From Rostratula benghalensis (lineage: Eukaryota > Chordata > Aves > Charadriiformes > Rostratulidae): a stretch of 64,000 bases of DNA. The notes beneath the pieces are model-generated. The model saw nothing but the letters and a program-made list of their open reading frames with translations. It was not told where the DNA came from and ran no database searches. A program made the translations under genes and the position numbers. Below, piece after piece: positions 23,946-36,311 of the stretch. Within the stretch, counting starts at the first letter, position 1; every line of letters begins with the position of its first letter. Where the stretch lies: positions 2,752,674 to 2,816,673 of the forward strand of contig VXAI01000082.1 in NCBI GenBank assembly GCA_013399305.1. The letters are read 5' to 3'.

Positions 23946-26770
23946 GCTTCCCACACATGTTTAGAAGCCTTTGAAGCCTACCCCACAGCATTTAACACAA
24001 CCTTGAGATTGTGCCCTACAGACACTTTGTGCTGTAGCACAGCCTGCTATTTCAGGGACTTTAAGCTGCAAACACACAATAAATAGCAACTGTCTCAGTA
24101 TGCTCTAGATCCCAAGCACACTAAAAAACTAAGGCTATACGTCCTAGAAGAAACCAAAACTAATCAGCTAATACATGATGCAGTCTTGTGCTACAAGGCT
24201 TGACAGCTAGGAAATGATCCCTGGGCTTTCATGCTTTTAGAATTTAAAGATAGCTCACATGTTCCCATCTCAGATTTTTTTAAAAAATAAAAAGCCAAGA
24301 TAGAGTTCATATTAGAGCCATATTAGAGTTCACTGCAAAGACTGTATTTCAAGTAAACTCCAGGACTAGTTTAATACACCAGCTCATTTACTGCAAACAC
24401 TGTAGTCCCTGCAGCATAGTCCTCCATGCAGACCAGCCACTCGCCTTCATTCAGATTCTGAGCAGATATCCCAATAGCAGGCATTAAGCTCCCCCACACA
24501 GAAGTGTTGCTGTAATTCACTAGCTACCTTAAACCCAGATTGGATCCTCTCACTGCAGCTGGTAGACATGAATGTCATGCATCTGAAAATGTAGATTTTA
24601 TTACAGAAAATTATTTCCTATGAATCTGAAGCATGGAAGCCCAGATTCTCAAACATACTTTTAGTATGTTTGGAACAGCCAATATTTAAGGCCCTTGGTA
24701 AGGGAGCAAAATTCCACGGCATATATGTTCAACTTTGATATACTAGGGCTAACCAATTTCACATGATTTTTGCTTCTATATTAGTGAAGGATTTTTTATT
24801 ATTATTTTTAATTTAATACGTGTCTGAATATGTGTAATTTTGTCTCTTGTCATCTTACTAATTTTTTACAAATACAAAGAGTTTGCTTGGAAGAATTTTA
24901 TTGGAACCTCACTGATCATTTTAAAACTCCAGTTAAGCAGACAAATTCCAAGGCTTTCCCCACCCCCACTACTTCCAAGAAGCTCAACTTCTACACTACT
25001 CATAATTGAAGTCTTTGAGCCAAAGCAGCATACTGGTTTTCATCCTACTCTAAGCAATTACAGCTTTTCTCACATGTCTATTACTGCATGCAAGGCTCTT
25101 ACTGAGATCTAACCAGTACCTTGTAATTCCTTTAATTTTGTTTTTATGCATCTGGGATGTGTGCCAATATCTTGTTCCTTCTGCACTGACACCTTAAGGG
25201 TTTTTGCTGCTTCTTGTTCTCAAGGCTTTATGTAATCATTGTATTCTAGCACATCCTTCTTTTTATGATTTCTTTCCTAAGAGTCCATTCTTCTGCATTT
25301 ATCTCAACTGAATTCTGATTTCTGTAAAATAACACAGAACATCAGCTTCTGCCTTCAACTCCTGCAGAAAAAATACACACTGTGACTCAAAACAAAAGAG
25401 AAGGATGTAACTTGCATTTGTAAACCATCCCTGCCCCAAGCGAGGGCCACCTATGAGTCAAAACAAGGAAAAGTATTATCTAAAGTATAGCTGTCTCCAA
25501 GAGCCTGTAAGATTATACTTACCCACATTGTTCAAGCTAGAAAAAAAATCAAGCTTGACATAGAACATCATAGTGATACCTGTGACCATCACTTTTTAGA
25601 AATGCTAATTTCTGTGGAAGACTTTAAAGAATCCAATAGTCTGTTCTAACACTGGTATATCCTCTTAAACTTTATTCATAACATGAATAGCATTTTGTCC
25701 AAGTCAAAGTTATTCACACATAGTTCTTGGCTTTCCTCACAAATCAAAATAAGGCTGGAGGTAATATTATGCTGAAAAGAATATTATATTGAAAAATGTG
25801 AATAGCAGATGGTCTTAGGATAAGGCAAGGATTATGTTGGGAAGGGATAAAACAGATTTTTTTTTTTGCATTTCTGAGAAGCAGCATGGTTTATCTTCTT
25901 TGTTTTGCTCTTCCCCCTTTTGCGATTTGTCAAGTTTCATGAATCTGCTCTGAAAGAAGTCATTTACACTGTTAAGCCTACTCCTAAGACTTTCTGATCA
26001 TCTAATTTTCAGTTACAAAAAACTACCTATGTACAGTTGGCAATATCATTCTGGATTCTAGCCTATTAGAACTAATTGCTTCAGGCAAGTCACACCCTTA
26101 TATGTAAGCATTAGAGCCCGGAAGTTATCATGAAACTTTTTCTTAATTTCTTCTTTATCTGTAAGTAGGTCAGGTTTTTCTCTCGCTCTCTATTGCACAT
26201 TAGATCAACTTCAAATCTGGCCTGTGCACATAAAGGACCAGAAGATGCAAGAATGCCTCTACAAAGTATTTCTGATTCTCCTTTGTGGACCACTACAATT
26301 CTGAACTCAAATCAAATAGCTGTAAGACACTCTGTAAATGTTGTATACATACTGCAGTTTCATCCCAGAATGTGATGTGTAATGGATTTTGTCAAGCAGA
26401 CCCCAAAATACTCATTACTTCTTTCTGCATACATTAAAGGGAAAGATAGAGAACCAGGAAGACCTGCATCTCTAATACTGAGGATACCACCAGATAAAGC
26501 AGCAAGTAAAAGCATTTGATTCATATCTAACATGGACACCCATCCAGGAAGCACCACCAGCCAGGACCAGGGAACATCAGACCCACAAAAGCAAGACAAT
26601 TCCCACATGAGAAAGCCAGTGCTGCTGGCTGTTTCAATAATTCAATGTTAAAACAGGAGGATTTGCTTCCTAAACCGCAGAGGCAATTAGCTTATCTTAC
26701 AGGGAAAAGATTTGTCTTCAGTATTGTTTTTGTTTCTGTAAGCTCTCCTAATGGAAATCAATTTATTGGA
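23946..26770. other. Unique non-coding sequence
   Basis: No gene is recognised. 24000-24560 is somewhat GC-richer than average. A near-direct repeat (CATATTAGAG twice at 24308-24328) and a T-run near 25857-25866 are the only local structures noticed. The minus-strand frame at 26360-26608 has mixed composition but no identifiable domain. Confidence 0.5.
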
Positions 26771-26839
26771 AAAAAACCCACAACAACTAACCAAAAAAAC
26801 CAAACCAAAACAAAAAAACCAAACAACCAAGAAACACCC
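26771..26839 (-). repeat. A/C-rich low-complexity tract (CCAAA type)
   Basis: The plus strand is almost only A and C, with AACCAAA and CAAACAACC words. It explains the K/T/N/Q-rich middle of the open frame at 26645-26965. Confidence 0.85.
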
Positions 26840-29800
26840 AGGTTCAGTAACTTCTCACAACAGCAAAACCCAAATCTTGACAGTAGACTACAAACACGTC
26901 CATTCTTCACTTCACAGATACGTTACATGAAAGACAGGAGGCTGGTCAATTTCCGTCATGTATAAATGGCACTAAAGTACAAATGTTAATATCAGATTAT
27001 ATGAACTAGCTATTCCTTTTCCAATTCAAGTTAAAATTTCAGTCTGGAATAGATCTGGGATCCTCAAAACAATGAATTGTAATAACAATCTGTTATTACT
27101 CAATAAACTGTCTTTCAATTTAAAGTTAAGTATTTGGTATAAAATAGATTCCTCTAACATTATGAAGGAGCTCAAAGCGAGAATGAAGTACAGCAAGACC
27201 TCACTTGATAGAGGAATAACTAATATTTTAAAATTATTCCACTTGCCCTTCATTATGGATAATTCTAATAGTGTGCATGTTATGTTTTGCAGAAAGGCTA
27301 ACATCATGGCATATAGGCAGCCACTGGCATTTTCAAGATTCTCCCTCACCCCCACCAGGCTAGCAGAAAATTTTTTCTAGTTAAAGAAAATTTAGGTTTC
27401 AATGCATGTTAGATGTTTGATATAAAGATGATAATTATCTTCTTTACCCTCCAACCCCTACTGTCTTTTTTTACAAAGCTCAAGTTTTAAAAAGAAAAAT
27501 GCTCTTAACACTAAAAATGGTCTCTGCCTGCTACTGTTACCAACCAGACTGAACATTTGATCTCAGCATAAATAACAGATGATAGGTAGTTCTGCCCTTG
27601 AAACGCAGATCAAACAATGTTGGAAATGCATGCAGTATGCTTCCTTTTCAAGCATGCCAGTCAACTCAGAGATCTTTTGTTCAGCAGTCTCTCTAGATGT
27701 TTTGAATTATTTTTTTTGGTTTTTTTTTTCCAGCAAGAGATGGAGGTGTCAGGTAAGTAGAAGCACATGATACTAACCATAACTTCATGAGCAGGCAATT
27801 AAGTGGCAGCAGGCTTCTAAGTGAACTAATAATTATACCTGTTTGGACCTAAAAGGAAGGCAAACTATTTAAGTCTTACATTAAACTTGCTGAGTTTGGG
27901 GCTGAATGGCTTTTCACTGCTTTTTCTGTGTCTCTCCCTCAATTTTTTTCTGTGTTGCAGAATCTTCTTGGATGTGTAGGACATCATACTCCCATGTCAT
28001 GGAAGTAGACCTGAAAAAATGGCTTGTATAAAATTTATATAAAAAAACCTGCTGAAGCCAGCATAAGTTGGCATAATAGTATTTTCAAATGCAACATATC
28101 TTACTTATGCATACTTTTACATGTAGGGTTTTCTCTAAGCAAGTGTGGTTCGAGCAAGACAACTGCTTGAAATTAACCATATATAGCACAAAAGATAACT
28201 ACAGATCCACTATGCTGCAACAGGGACTGTGCTGGTTTTTAAGCTGTTATAAGTGCAGATTTTTCAGATATTTTTTTTTTCCCTCAAGATCTAGAAGCAT
28301 CTCCAAGTGTTCCATTTTTGGATTTTTTTAAATGAAACAAGAAAACCTCCTACTGAAAGAGTTTTGCTCTTGTTTACAGTAAAATGCTACTGAAATACAA
28401 AAATTACTGTATTTTACTTTCAGCAGTTCAACATAGAACAGCAGAGATACACTAAAGGTTATTTTCTGATTTGATAGAAATAACTATCCTCAATTACTCA
28501 ACATAAAACTGACTTCAACAAGGCACTGTATCGTCTCACTGAATGCACATCAGTCAAAACAACTGCAGTGCTGTTAAAAAAAAAGAAGGGGAAAAGTACT
28601 GATGTCTTATTTGCTTTTCCACATAAAAAGTAGCATTTGAAAGCTGATTCAAAGCCTTTCAATTCAGCAAAACAGTTCAGTGAACCTCACATAAGGCCTC
28701 TGGGGAAAGAAATGGAATATTCGTAAGGCTTACAAAGAATAGTTTTGATTAAAAATGAAATTTTCAAGAGGAAATTAAGACAAAAGGAACTGAGTGCATT
28801 TACATATATTTTGGCACTGGTTCATAAGAAATAAAGTAAACTATACTGTCAGAAATTAAATTAATAGTGATAAGAGATTTCAAAATATAATGATTTAAAA
28901 GAACCTAGTTAAGAAATATCATTAAGGCACCTCCTGTGATGAACACCTGCTAGAGACTACACAGTGCACTTCTGAACACTTGAGTTTGGAAACATTGTTT
29001 TTGTGCTAATTAACAAACTTTGGTCTGGGTAGCAGGTGCGAAATCACTACCATTTGAGATTTTCGGCTGTGTTTTCCTAAACAAATATACAACTTTACAG
29101 AAAATTAAAGTAATTCAGCTTAAGAAGCGCCAGTCTCTCCAGTGATGCTGAGAGAAAGGATATAGAAAGGCCACATAAACATGGAATTTTTTTTATTTCA
29201 CCAGATTTTTGTGTTTCAAAGACTAATCATGTCAAAAGGTAAGACTAACTAGATATAAATAGCAATGCCAAAACTGTTAGCTATGAAGTACTGGCCTAAT
29301 TTCTTCTTCCCTTCTTAAGCATGTGAACTTTGTAAGACTGAGCAAAACCTGCATGTTAGAATTCCGAGGCATTTAATTTCTTTAGGGAATAACTAATAGC
29401 CAACCACAAAATATACTAAGTTGAAAGGAACCGCGCTACAGGAACCAAGTATTGATGGAAAAAAAGAAGACAGAGTGTGAATGTGTATCAGTTAAACTTT
29501 GTGTCCTTTTGCAGCCAAAAGGCCAATGCAAGCTTATATTGACAGTAGATACTTAAGACATTTTTCGCCTAATATTTGCTTTGTTGAGATATCACAAGTG
29601 TTTAAGGAAAATTGATTAGGTGAGTTTGCTTTAAGTTAAAGGCACTGAAACATATGACCAAGTACAATAGAAATGCTTTTCTTTCCTCCATCACGATGCC
29701 TGTTCTCTCAGTAGATGTGAATACACAAAATTTGAAATAGACAGCTATTGCATGAGTTCTCATTTACACCTCTAAAATCAACAGTAAAAATTTTTAATTG

Positions 29801-30060
29801 CTTGTTTTCTGATAAAAATACCCATCACAAACTGAGCAGTTCGTAAACATGAGGATTAGGATTTCTACCTTGAGCCATAGGGCTCTTTCGTGACGCTGAG
29901 TTGGTCACTTAAGTGTATGTATTCAAAATTACCTATAGATACTACAAATTAAATAATATGCTGCAATTCTCTATCTGTACAAAGTTCTTCCACTTTTCTA
30001 TGTCACAATAATAGCTGTGTAACTTCTCTAGTATTTCTGATCTTTTTGTATACTACAGGA
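26840..30060. other. Unique non-coding sequence
   Basis: No gene is supported. Overlapping open frames lie on both strands at 27026-27380, and neither is recognisable. A T/G-rich tract lies at about 27706-27733 and a T-run near 28271-28281. No TE similarity was noticed. Confidence 0.5.
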
Positions 30061-30720
30061 AAGTTTAAGAGACTCCGTAAAGAATTACCTTTCAAGCAGC
30101 ATCAGAAGCAGGGCAGCTCCACACAGGAGAACAAGAAGGAGCCAGGGGTGACTGCAGCACCGACTGTACCCTCATCAGCTGGCACCACTGCACAAAGTGC
30201 AAGTACAGCAGGACATTGTAGACACAGTGAGGGGAAGGGGCAGTGGTCTCTGGGAAGCCCAAGGAAAAGCCATAGGTGGCAGGGCTAAAGGCAATGCTAC
30301 AGTGTAGGTTTGTGATCCATAGAGGAGATAGAGACAGGCACGTATATGACACAGACCAGGACCACAGAATCTCAAAGGAATACCCTAGATGATGAGCAAG
30401 GTGTATGGAAAAGGAGCAGGCGAGACTGGTCAGGGTATTTAAGGCCTACTGCTGCCCTCAGGCACATAAGAATACCCTTTAAAAGTCCAGGTGTGTTTCA
30501 GAAATTAAATGAGTTAAACAGTTACATTCTAGTCCAATTTGCTCTTTAGAAACATAAAAGCAAGCTGGCCCAACTGTCAGGTTGCTGAGGAGACAGACAG
30601 TAACGAGACAACAAGAGCTTGGCTGGACTGAAGCAAGCTCCGTTGGCAGAGCTGTATGGAAAAGCTTGTAGAGCACCTGCTCCCATTGCACTTGGCTCTA
30701 GTTACCAGACCCAGCTTCAC
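30061..30720. other. GC-richer block of unknown origin
   Basis: This stretch stands out by higher G+C than its flanks and by overlapping open frames in several phases (30046-30288 plus; 30092-30352 and 30175-30375 minus). On the minus strand, C/L/S/P-rich translations appear in two frames side by side, and a TTAAATAC box (near 30436-30443) lies upstream of them. It may be a decayed retroelement, a solo terminal repeat or a dead retrocopy. I found no terminal repeats, target-site duplication or known domain that would decide. Confidence 0.3.
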
Positions 30721-31879
30721 AAAATTTTTTCACATAATAGTTTTTTTCCTGAACAGAATAAAACAATCATGCAAAATGTGTCTAAGGTAGTGTGTTTAAC
30801 TATTTAAAGCAGCAGAAGCAGCTTATAGGAAAATCAAGAAAATAAAACATAGCTAACATACTTCTAAGGTACTGATGTGCCATTATAATGGAGTAACAGA
30901 AAAATAACAGAAAAAGTATAATCAAAAGCCCTACATTCTCCTGGCACAGTCTACCATGTTGCAGCTTAGTAAATTTTAGAAAAGCTTTGGAGAAGACTTC
31001 ACAAAGAATTCTTTGAATTAATGGTGTTTCATACCCTCTCTGGATCCACGTGCTATATTCTGCTCCCCAAAAACATGGTCAAAAATATAAATTGACTTTA
31101 AAACAGAAAAAAAGGCTCTAGACTTGTGTAGGTGACTTCAATTTTCATTACCTGCTCTAAAATCTTGACTCTGTTTATAAGCCTCTGATTTACCTTACTA
31201 CCTGTCTCTAATTATTATTCATCACTCGGAACAGCTGTACCTTTCCCCTTTTTCCTCAGCCGCTTCATTTACATTCTGTTTTTCTTAATTATTTTTATAT
31301 GTTCAATTTTCAATTTTTTTCAACATTGCTCTGCCCTCTCAGGTTCCTAGCACAAATCATCAACCAACACCCAAATATTGCAATGAACCTCTCTCTTATG
31401 TTATGAAATTGCAAATGGAAGGGATTAAAAGATGCCTTAGGCAGCTGAAGGCAAAACAAGTATGTGTTTAGGAGTGAATCTGACTATATTTAAGTGACAA
31501 TTTTGCAGTGTGGACATGTGCAAAAGGGTTGCTGGATTTTAAGAAATAACTTCCATCTGAATGCATGCAAAAGCACTTTGATAATACTGTGCTGTCAGAC
31601 AGTTTGAAAGTACTTAGGTATGGTAGGCTTGGTACACATAAATAAAGAAGGAGACATGCTAATGCATATATGTTACCTTTATTGCTACATGCTAAGCTAA
31701 CAAGATGTCGGGTAAATCACTGTTATATCTGTATTACCTATTATTTTCTTAAGCCTCTGTGAACACACTGTGGAAAAATATATATGGAGAACACATTATG
31801 TGTCTCCAATTCTAGATCCGTCTATCAGTATTCAATATAGATCTTGCACAGCCAAAGCATTATGGTTTATGAAAAAAAT
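30721..31879. other. Unique non-coding sequence
   Basis: No gene or recognisable repeat. AT-rich with scattered short A/T runs. Confidence 0.55.
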
Positions 31880-32111
31880 AAATTATTTTTCAATATAGAA
31901 GGCAGGAGCAAATGGAATTGTAAAGCCTTTTTTGCTGCAATATAATTTTAATTATTTGTCCCCATTAAAATTTATCACAAACAAGCTTAAGAGCAGTTTT
32001 TATAAACTATTTAGATTATATTATCGGTCCTCTCAGATACACAAAATGAATTGTCAGTAGCTCAGCTTCTGGGTACACAACAGGGCAGATATACTTAGCA
32101 GAGTAATATTA

Positions 32112-32134
32112 GCATTAATTACTGTAATTAATGC
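32112..32134. repeat. Perfect 10-bp inverted repeat with TAATTA cores
   Basis: The arms GCATTAATTA and TAATTAATGC surround the spacer CTG. Each arm holds a canonical homeodomain core, in the arrangement expected of a cooperative homeodomain dimer site. Confidence 0.8.
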
Positions 32135-32349
32135 AAATTATGCAAACCCAATAAAACTCAATTATGAAAGAAATAATAACCTTTGAACTGAAAATGCAAC
32201 AGCAAAGCAGAAGTTCAACTTAGAATGGCTTAATTGTGGCAGAAAGAATGCTGAGCAGAGTGTTTAGATTTTGGTTCCACATGCTAAGGCTGTTTTAAAA
32301 AAGCTGTGTAAGATTATAGATTGTTAATATATGGAACATAATACAAAAA

Positions 32350-32373
32350 AATATATGAAATTGTTCATATATT
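32350..32373. repeat. Perfect 10-bp inverted repeat, AT-rich
   Basis: The arms AATATATGAA and TTCATATATT surround ATTG. Being AT-rich, it is weaker evidence than the repeat at 32112. Confidence 0.65.
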
Positions 32374-32400
32374 GAAAATTTATCCACTTGTCATAAACCA

Positions 32401-35400
32401 CTTGTTTTATAGGATTTGTTGCTGTTTGTGAGTTAAGACCATGGGTTTCTCATAGAGGATAACAGGGTAGCTGCATTCCCATTTTGATGGGCAAACATTT
32501 TCCCGTGTTTTAAATCAATACAGTAGACAATTCTTACAACATTACTAGTTTCATAAAACCATAGCTCCATACACAACATGCCCAACATGTCAGTATCTTG
32601 AGATTTTTTGGTGTGGAAACGTGCTTGCAGTCCTACCCTATATTCATAAAAACCTTTAGCCTCAGTTATAGTGTCAGTAGTTTGTTGAGGGGTTTTAGAT
32701 TGTTGGTTTCAATTATTTGTAATACAACTACTACAGTATAGATGGAAGAATTGAAATGGTCCACAAAATTATGAAACAAATCAGAGTTCATTCATCCTGG
32801 TCCTACTGAAATGAAAGAATTGCGGAATTTATGTCAAAGAATCAGAATTTCACCAACTGATATATTCAGATTCAAGAAAAGGGCATTTTTTAGCTTCACA
32901 GCTTCCAGTTTCAAAACTCCCCCTACATCTTAGTTCTTATTCCTGTGTACTTATTATTTGGTTAAATAATGGAAAGTTTTATACTATATTAGTAAACCAA
33001 CCACTTTAGGACATTTGAAGTCACCTCTTGAAGACAAAACATATTTTTACTTCTGAACAATTAGCTATGAAATAACCAGTTTAGGAGAAAGGTATTCCTG
33101 ATTTCCAGCAGTGCAAGATCTTGAATATGCAGGTTTATGTAAATGTTACAATGCTAATGCAACTGTGGAAGTTCTCAAGTATTTCTTTTATGAATCCTCC
33201 AGAGCTCTCCAATCCAATTACATTGTTCAGCAATCTGTCTCAAATATGAATTTTGTGTGGTATTAAAAAGGAAATAATTCACATGTATCGTTTTACTTTG
33301 CTCTACAAAGATAGTTTTCTTTGAAAGAAAGGAGTGTTTCACACTAAACTTTGTAGATTTACATTTTCAAATTAAGCCTTGTCCTGGTCTCAGATATCGT
33401 ATATGATTATATCATGTCAAATATGTGAAATGAAAGGTATTTCTTTAGAGAGGGTACCATTTAAATTCACTTTGCAATCTAGTTGTATGCCATGTAATAC
33501 AGGTGCTCTCCCTGCAATTCACGAGATAATAGCTCATGTCAATTAAATATACAGCTGCTGTTTATCTGAAGAGCAAAACCTCAAAGCTTTAACTGTTGTT
33601 TTAAAGTATGCATAAAATGGTGATCAGACACTCTAAAATACCAGAAAGCCTAAAAAATCGACAGCTAGGAATGTTAAAAAATTTACTGGAGAATCAGCAA
33701 AGGCCAAATAGTATAATGCTGCTGGTAAAACACACCTACTATCTAGAAAATAATATATATATTTAGGTCACGTTTATTTTAAAAATAAGGTACACATAGG
33801 TATATGTAAAAATAGGAGTTACGGGTAAAAAAAATATTAATTATTAGATATTTGCATATAAAGAAACAAATTCCTTACTAGATCTAAGTGAAATAGAGAC
33901 AGTATTGTTGACTGTAGGTCAGACATGGAGATAGGGTTTGTCAGTAGCTACCTGTAAGAAATCCATCAACTTCATAATTTATTTTCATATATTAACAAAA
34001 AACCTGGAAAAAGTTAAAGGCTTGATTTTGTGACTTCTCTGAAAGATGTGTTACCCCTTCTTGGCCCTTTTTTTCCTTATGCTGACTTCAAAAGATCTTA
34101 TATCAAGCTCTGTAGGTACAGTTTCATGACACTTTGAAACCAATAGAATCATTCACTTCCCTTAATCCAAGCTTGTCTATTAGTGCTTGCAAGATCATTG
34201 CCCAAGCCATCTGTTAAATACTTCATGCAATTTTTAATTTTTTTAACTCTAACTGCTTCTCCAAGTGTAATAACAAATTGCTTTGGTTTGAACAGAAGCT
34301 CAAGAATTCTAATTTTATAATATGCAGATTTCTGTAAACATTGTTGTGCCATTGTGTATTTATCACATCAACCTGTTAAAAGGGTTTTTTGTTCAGAATG
34401 TTTTTTTTGGTTTTGGATGGTGTTAGCATTTCCCCCCTCATTAAAAGCCAAAAAAGAAAACTTATAACTAGCTTATTTGAGAAAAAGAAGTGAAAAGGCA
34501 ATCTTGGAACACTGAGTGCAGACACTGCCAGTGTAGCAAGTGAACATGAAAAACAGGGTAAATGCCAAATGAACAGGTAGCAAAAAGCTGAAATAAGATG
34601 TCTGTTGGCCTGTAATGACAGGTATTGCTCCTTATAAATAACCTGTAAAATTGCTTCTGTGTATTTTTATTCTTTGGAAGATTCAACTTTCTTCGTTTAC
34701 TTTATTGCATGACGGAGTTTTGTCTTTCTAGGACTGTAAACAAGTTTCAGCACCTTGAGCTATAATCACACAACAAATATAGGGCAAGAAGTCACACTCA
34801 TGCTAACATTCATTTAGCTAACACGAGTAATAACAAAATCAACTAGATTTTATATTCTATAAAACCTACGCAAAACCAAGCCACCTGCCTGAAGTCTACA
34901 CCTTCACTATTGCTATTAACCTCCACTCTATTAACATGCTGCCGACCTCCACTTTAGTTAACTTATGCCAATGCATACTGCAATTGCTCTTTAGCTGAGC
35001 TTCATGTCTGACGGAAACATGCATAACGAGGTCCACCCACTCTTGTATGTGCCCATATGACAAAAATAATGAATTAAACTCCCAAAATCGTGCAGTCATC
35101 TCAGAAACCACTAAATGCATAAATACTTTATAAAATTTGTGTTCCAAAGGTTGTTGAAGTTTAAAGGGTGGCTTTAAAAATGCATTAAAGCTATTTTTAT
35201 ACTAATAACACTATTGTTTGACTCAATTTATGCCAATGCACGTTAGCCGTTCTTGGAACAACATATGATCATTATGGCAGGAATGGGATTTTGGAACAGA
35301 AAAATCAGTCAGGAAAACTGTTTCAATAAAGGACATTTATGGCCCTGTTACCCACTTTGCTTATGCCTTCTCCCAGTGGCAATGCACACCAGCTGTTCAA

Positions 35401-35587
35401 GAAAGATGATGTCCAAGCAGCCAGTCTCATTTGCACAGCCTCAAGCATAGCTGGCCCTGCAGGTGCAGCTGCCACCAAGGACATGAGGATGTGAGGAACA
35501 GTGATGGTTAATAGGTCAGTTATGTCTCTTACAATCTAATCCTCTTATAATAGCTGTTATTATAATCCTTATATTAGCTTTGCTTAC
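32401..35587. other. Unique non-coding sequence
   Basis: No gene is recognised. It includes an AT microsatellite-like patch at about 33752-33765, a T/G tract at 34384-34427, and a repeated TTATGCCAATGCA word near 34962 and 35228. The open frame at 34896-35147 (minus) has no identifiable domain. Confidence 0.5.
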
Positions 35588-35814
35588 CCCACTGAGAGCT
35601 CTAAAACTTCTCTTTACATACTCTTTTCTCTTACGGGCCCCATCACAAATCCAGACAAGGTAAATAACAAAAAATAACTGAAAGTAAAGGCCATCCAATA
35701 GAACCTTCCTCTCGATGCAGAACTCCACTATTAAGATGACTTGTGTCCATATCACAAAAAAATAATTGCTTTCCTCGAAATGAATCGCTGGTAGTTTCCG
35801 CAGGAATAGCATGG
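35588..35814 (-). other. Candidate exon or dead coding block, 227 bp (unassigned)
   Basis: On the minus strand the block follows GCTTATGCAG (acceptor-like) and ends at GTGGG|GTAAGC (strong donor-like). An ATG in CCATGC context lies two bases inside and opens a frame of exactly 75 codons to the donor. The translation has two hydrophobic stretches that could be membrane segments (YFFVIWTQVILIVEF at about residues 17-31 and YFQLFFVIYLVWIC at about 43-56), followed by a basic run (RKRKEYVKR). A competing frame over the same bases (35643-35897) is also open, which weakens the case. I do not recognise either product, and no other exon was found. Confidence 0.17.
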
Positions 35815-36255
35815 CTGCATAAGCTCAAAAGACCACACTGCCATCCCCTCAAAGATGGTGCTTGCAGGCTTAGAACCCTGGTCCAACAAAACAACATTTA
35901 GATGGTTTAGGTTAATTTAACAAGTGCTGCAGTGCTTTGAAAATGACTGAGTTATTCTGCAATAAAAACTGAACAAAAAGTCAAATGGGCAAAAATTAGC
36001 CACATTTATATCTGGAGGAAAATACAGTCTATTGTCAGTTTCAGGAATCTCTACTTCAGTCCTTCAGACAATTAAAAGTCCTTTCCATGAATTTCAGTAT
36101 AACCACAGAATTTAAGCCTTATCTGTTTCATGCTGTAACCATCAATTTAAAACTCTATCCATTTTTTGCAGCTGTGGTTTTGATTTGTGAATAAAATGTT
36201 CTATCTTGCTTCTCTTCTCCGATCCATCTGAAAACGTGACCTCCAAAAAGCTAAT
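35815..36255. other. Unique non-coding sequence
   Basis: No gene or recognised repeat. Confidence 0.5.
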
Positions 36256-36311
36256 TAAAAAATCCCAACCAGCCAAAAAACCCAAAGCTAAACCCACAAA
36301 CAAAACAAAAA
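36256..36311 (-). repeat. A/C-rich low-complexity tract (CCAAA type)
   Basis: The plus strand is mostly A and C, with AACCAGCC, AAACCCAAAG and AAACAAAAAC words. It produces part of the false minus-strand frame at 36142-36363. Confidence 0.75.

Larger units (their letters stand above)
31880..32400. promoter_or_regulatory. Candidate enhancer-like element with homeodomain/POU sites
   Basis: This is the densest cluster of developmental transcription-factor-like motifs in the window. A perfect inverted repeat at 32112-32134 has two TAATTA homeodomain cores facing each other across CTG. Its right arm runs straight into ATGCAAAT (32131-32138), the POU octamer, and a second ATGCAAA follows at 32140-32146. 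More TAAT/ATTA cores occur at 31941-31960 and 32160-32235, and a second perfect palindrome at 32350-32373. There is no simple repeat, open frame or TE signature. The motifs are seen directly; enhancer function is inferred from the resemblance to known vertebrate regulatory elements. Confidence 0.35.

Noticed and set aside
23674..23991. 105-codon minus-strand frame as a host gene
   Set aside because: It matches CR1 ORF2 in its motifs, so it is a mobile-element remnant.
27026..27380. Two opposed frames of 102 and 109 codons
   Set aside because: They cover the same bases on opposite strands, have no known domain, splice context or promoter, and are expected by chance in 64 kb of AT-rich DNA.
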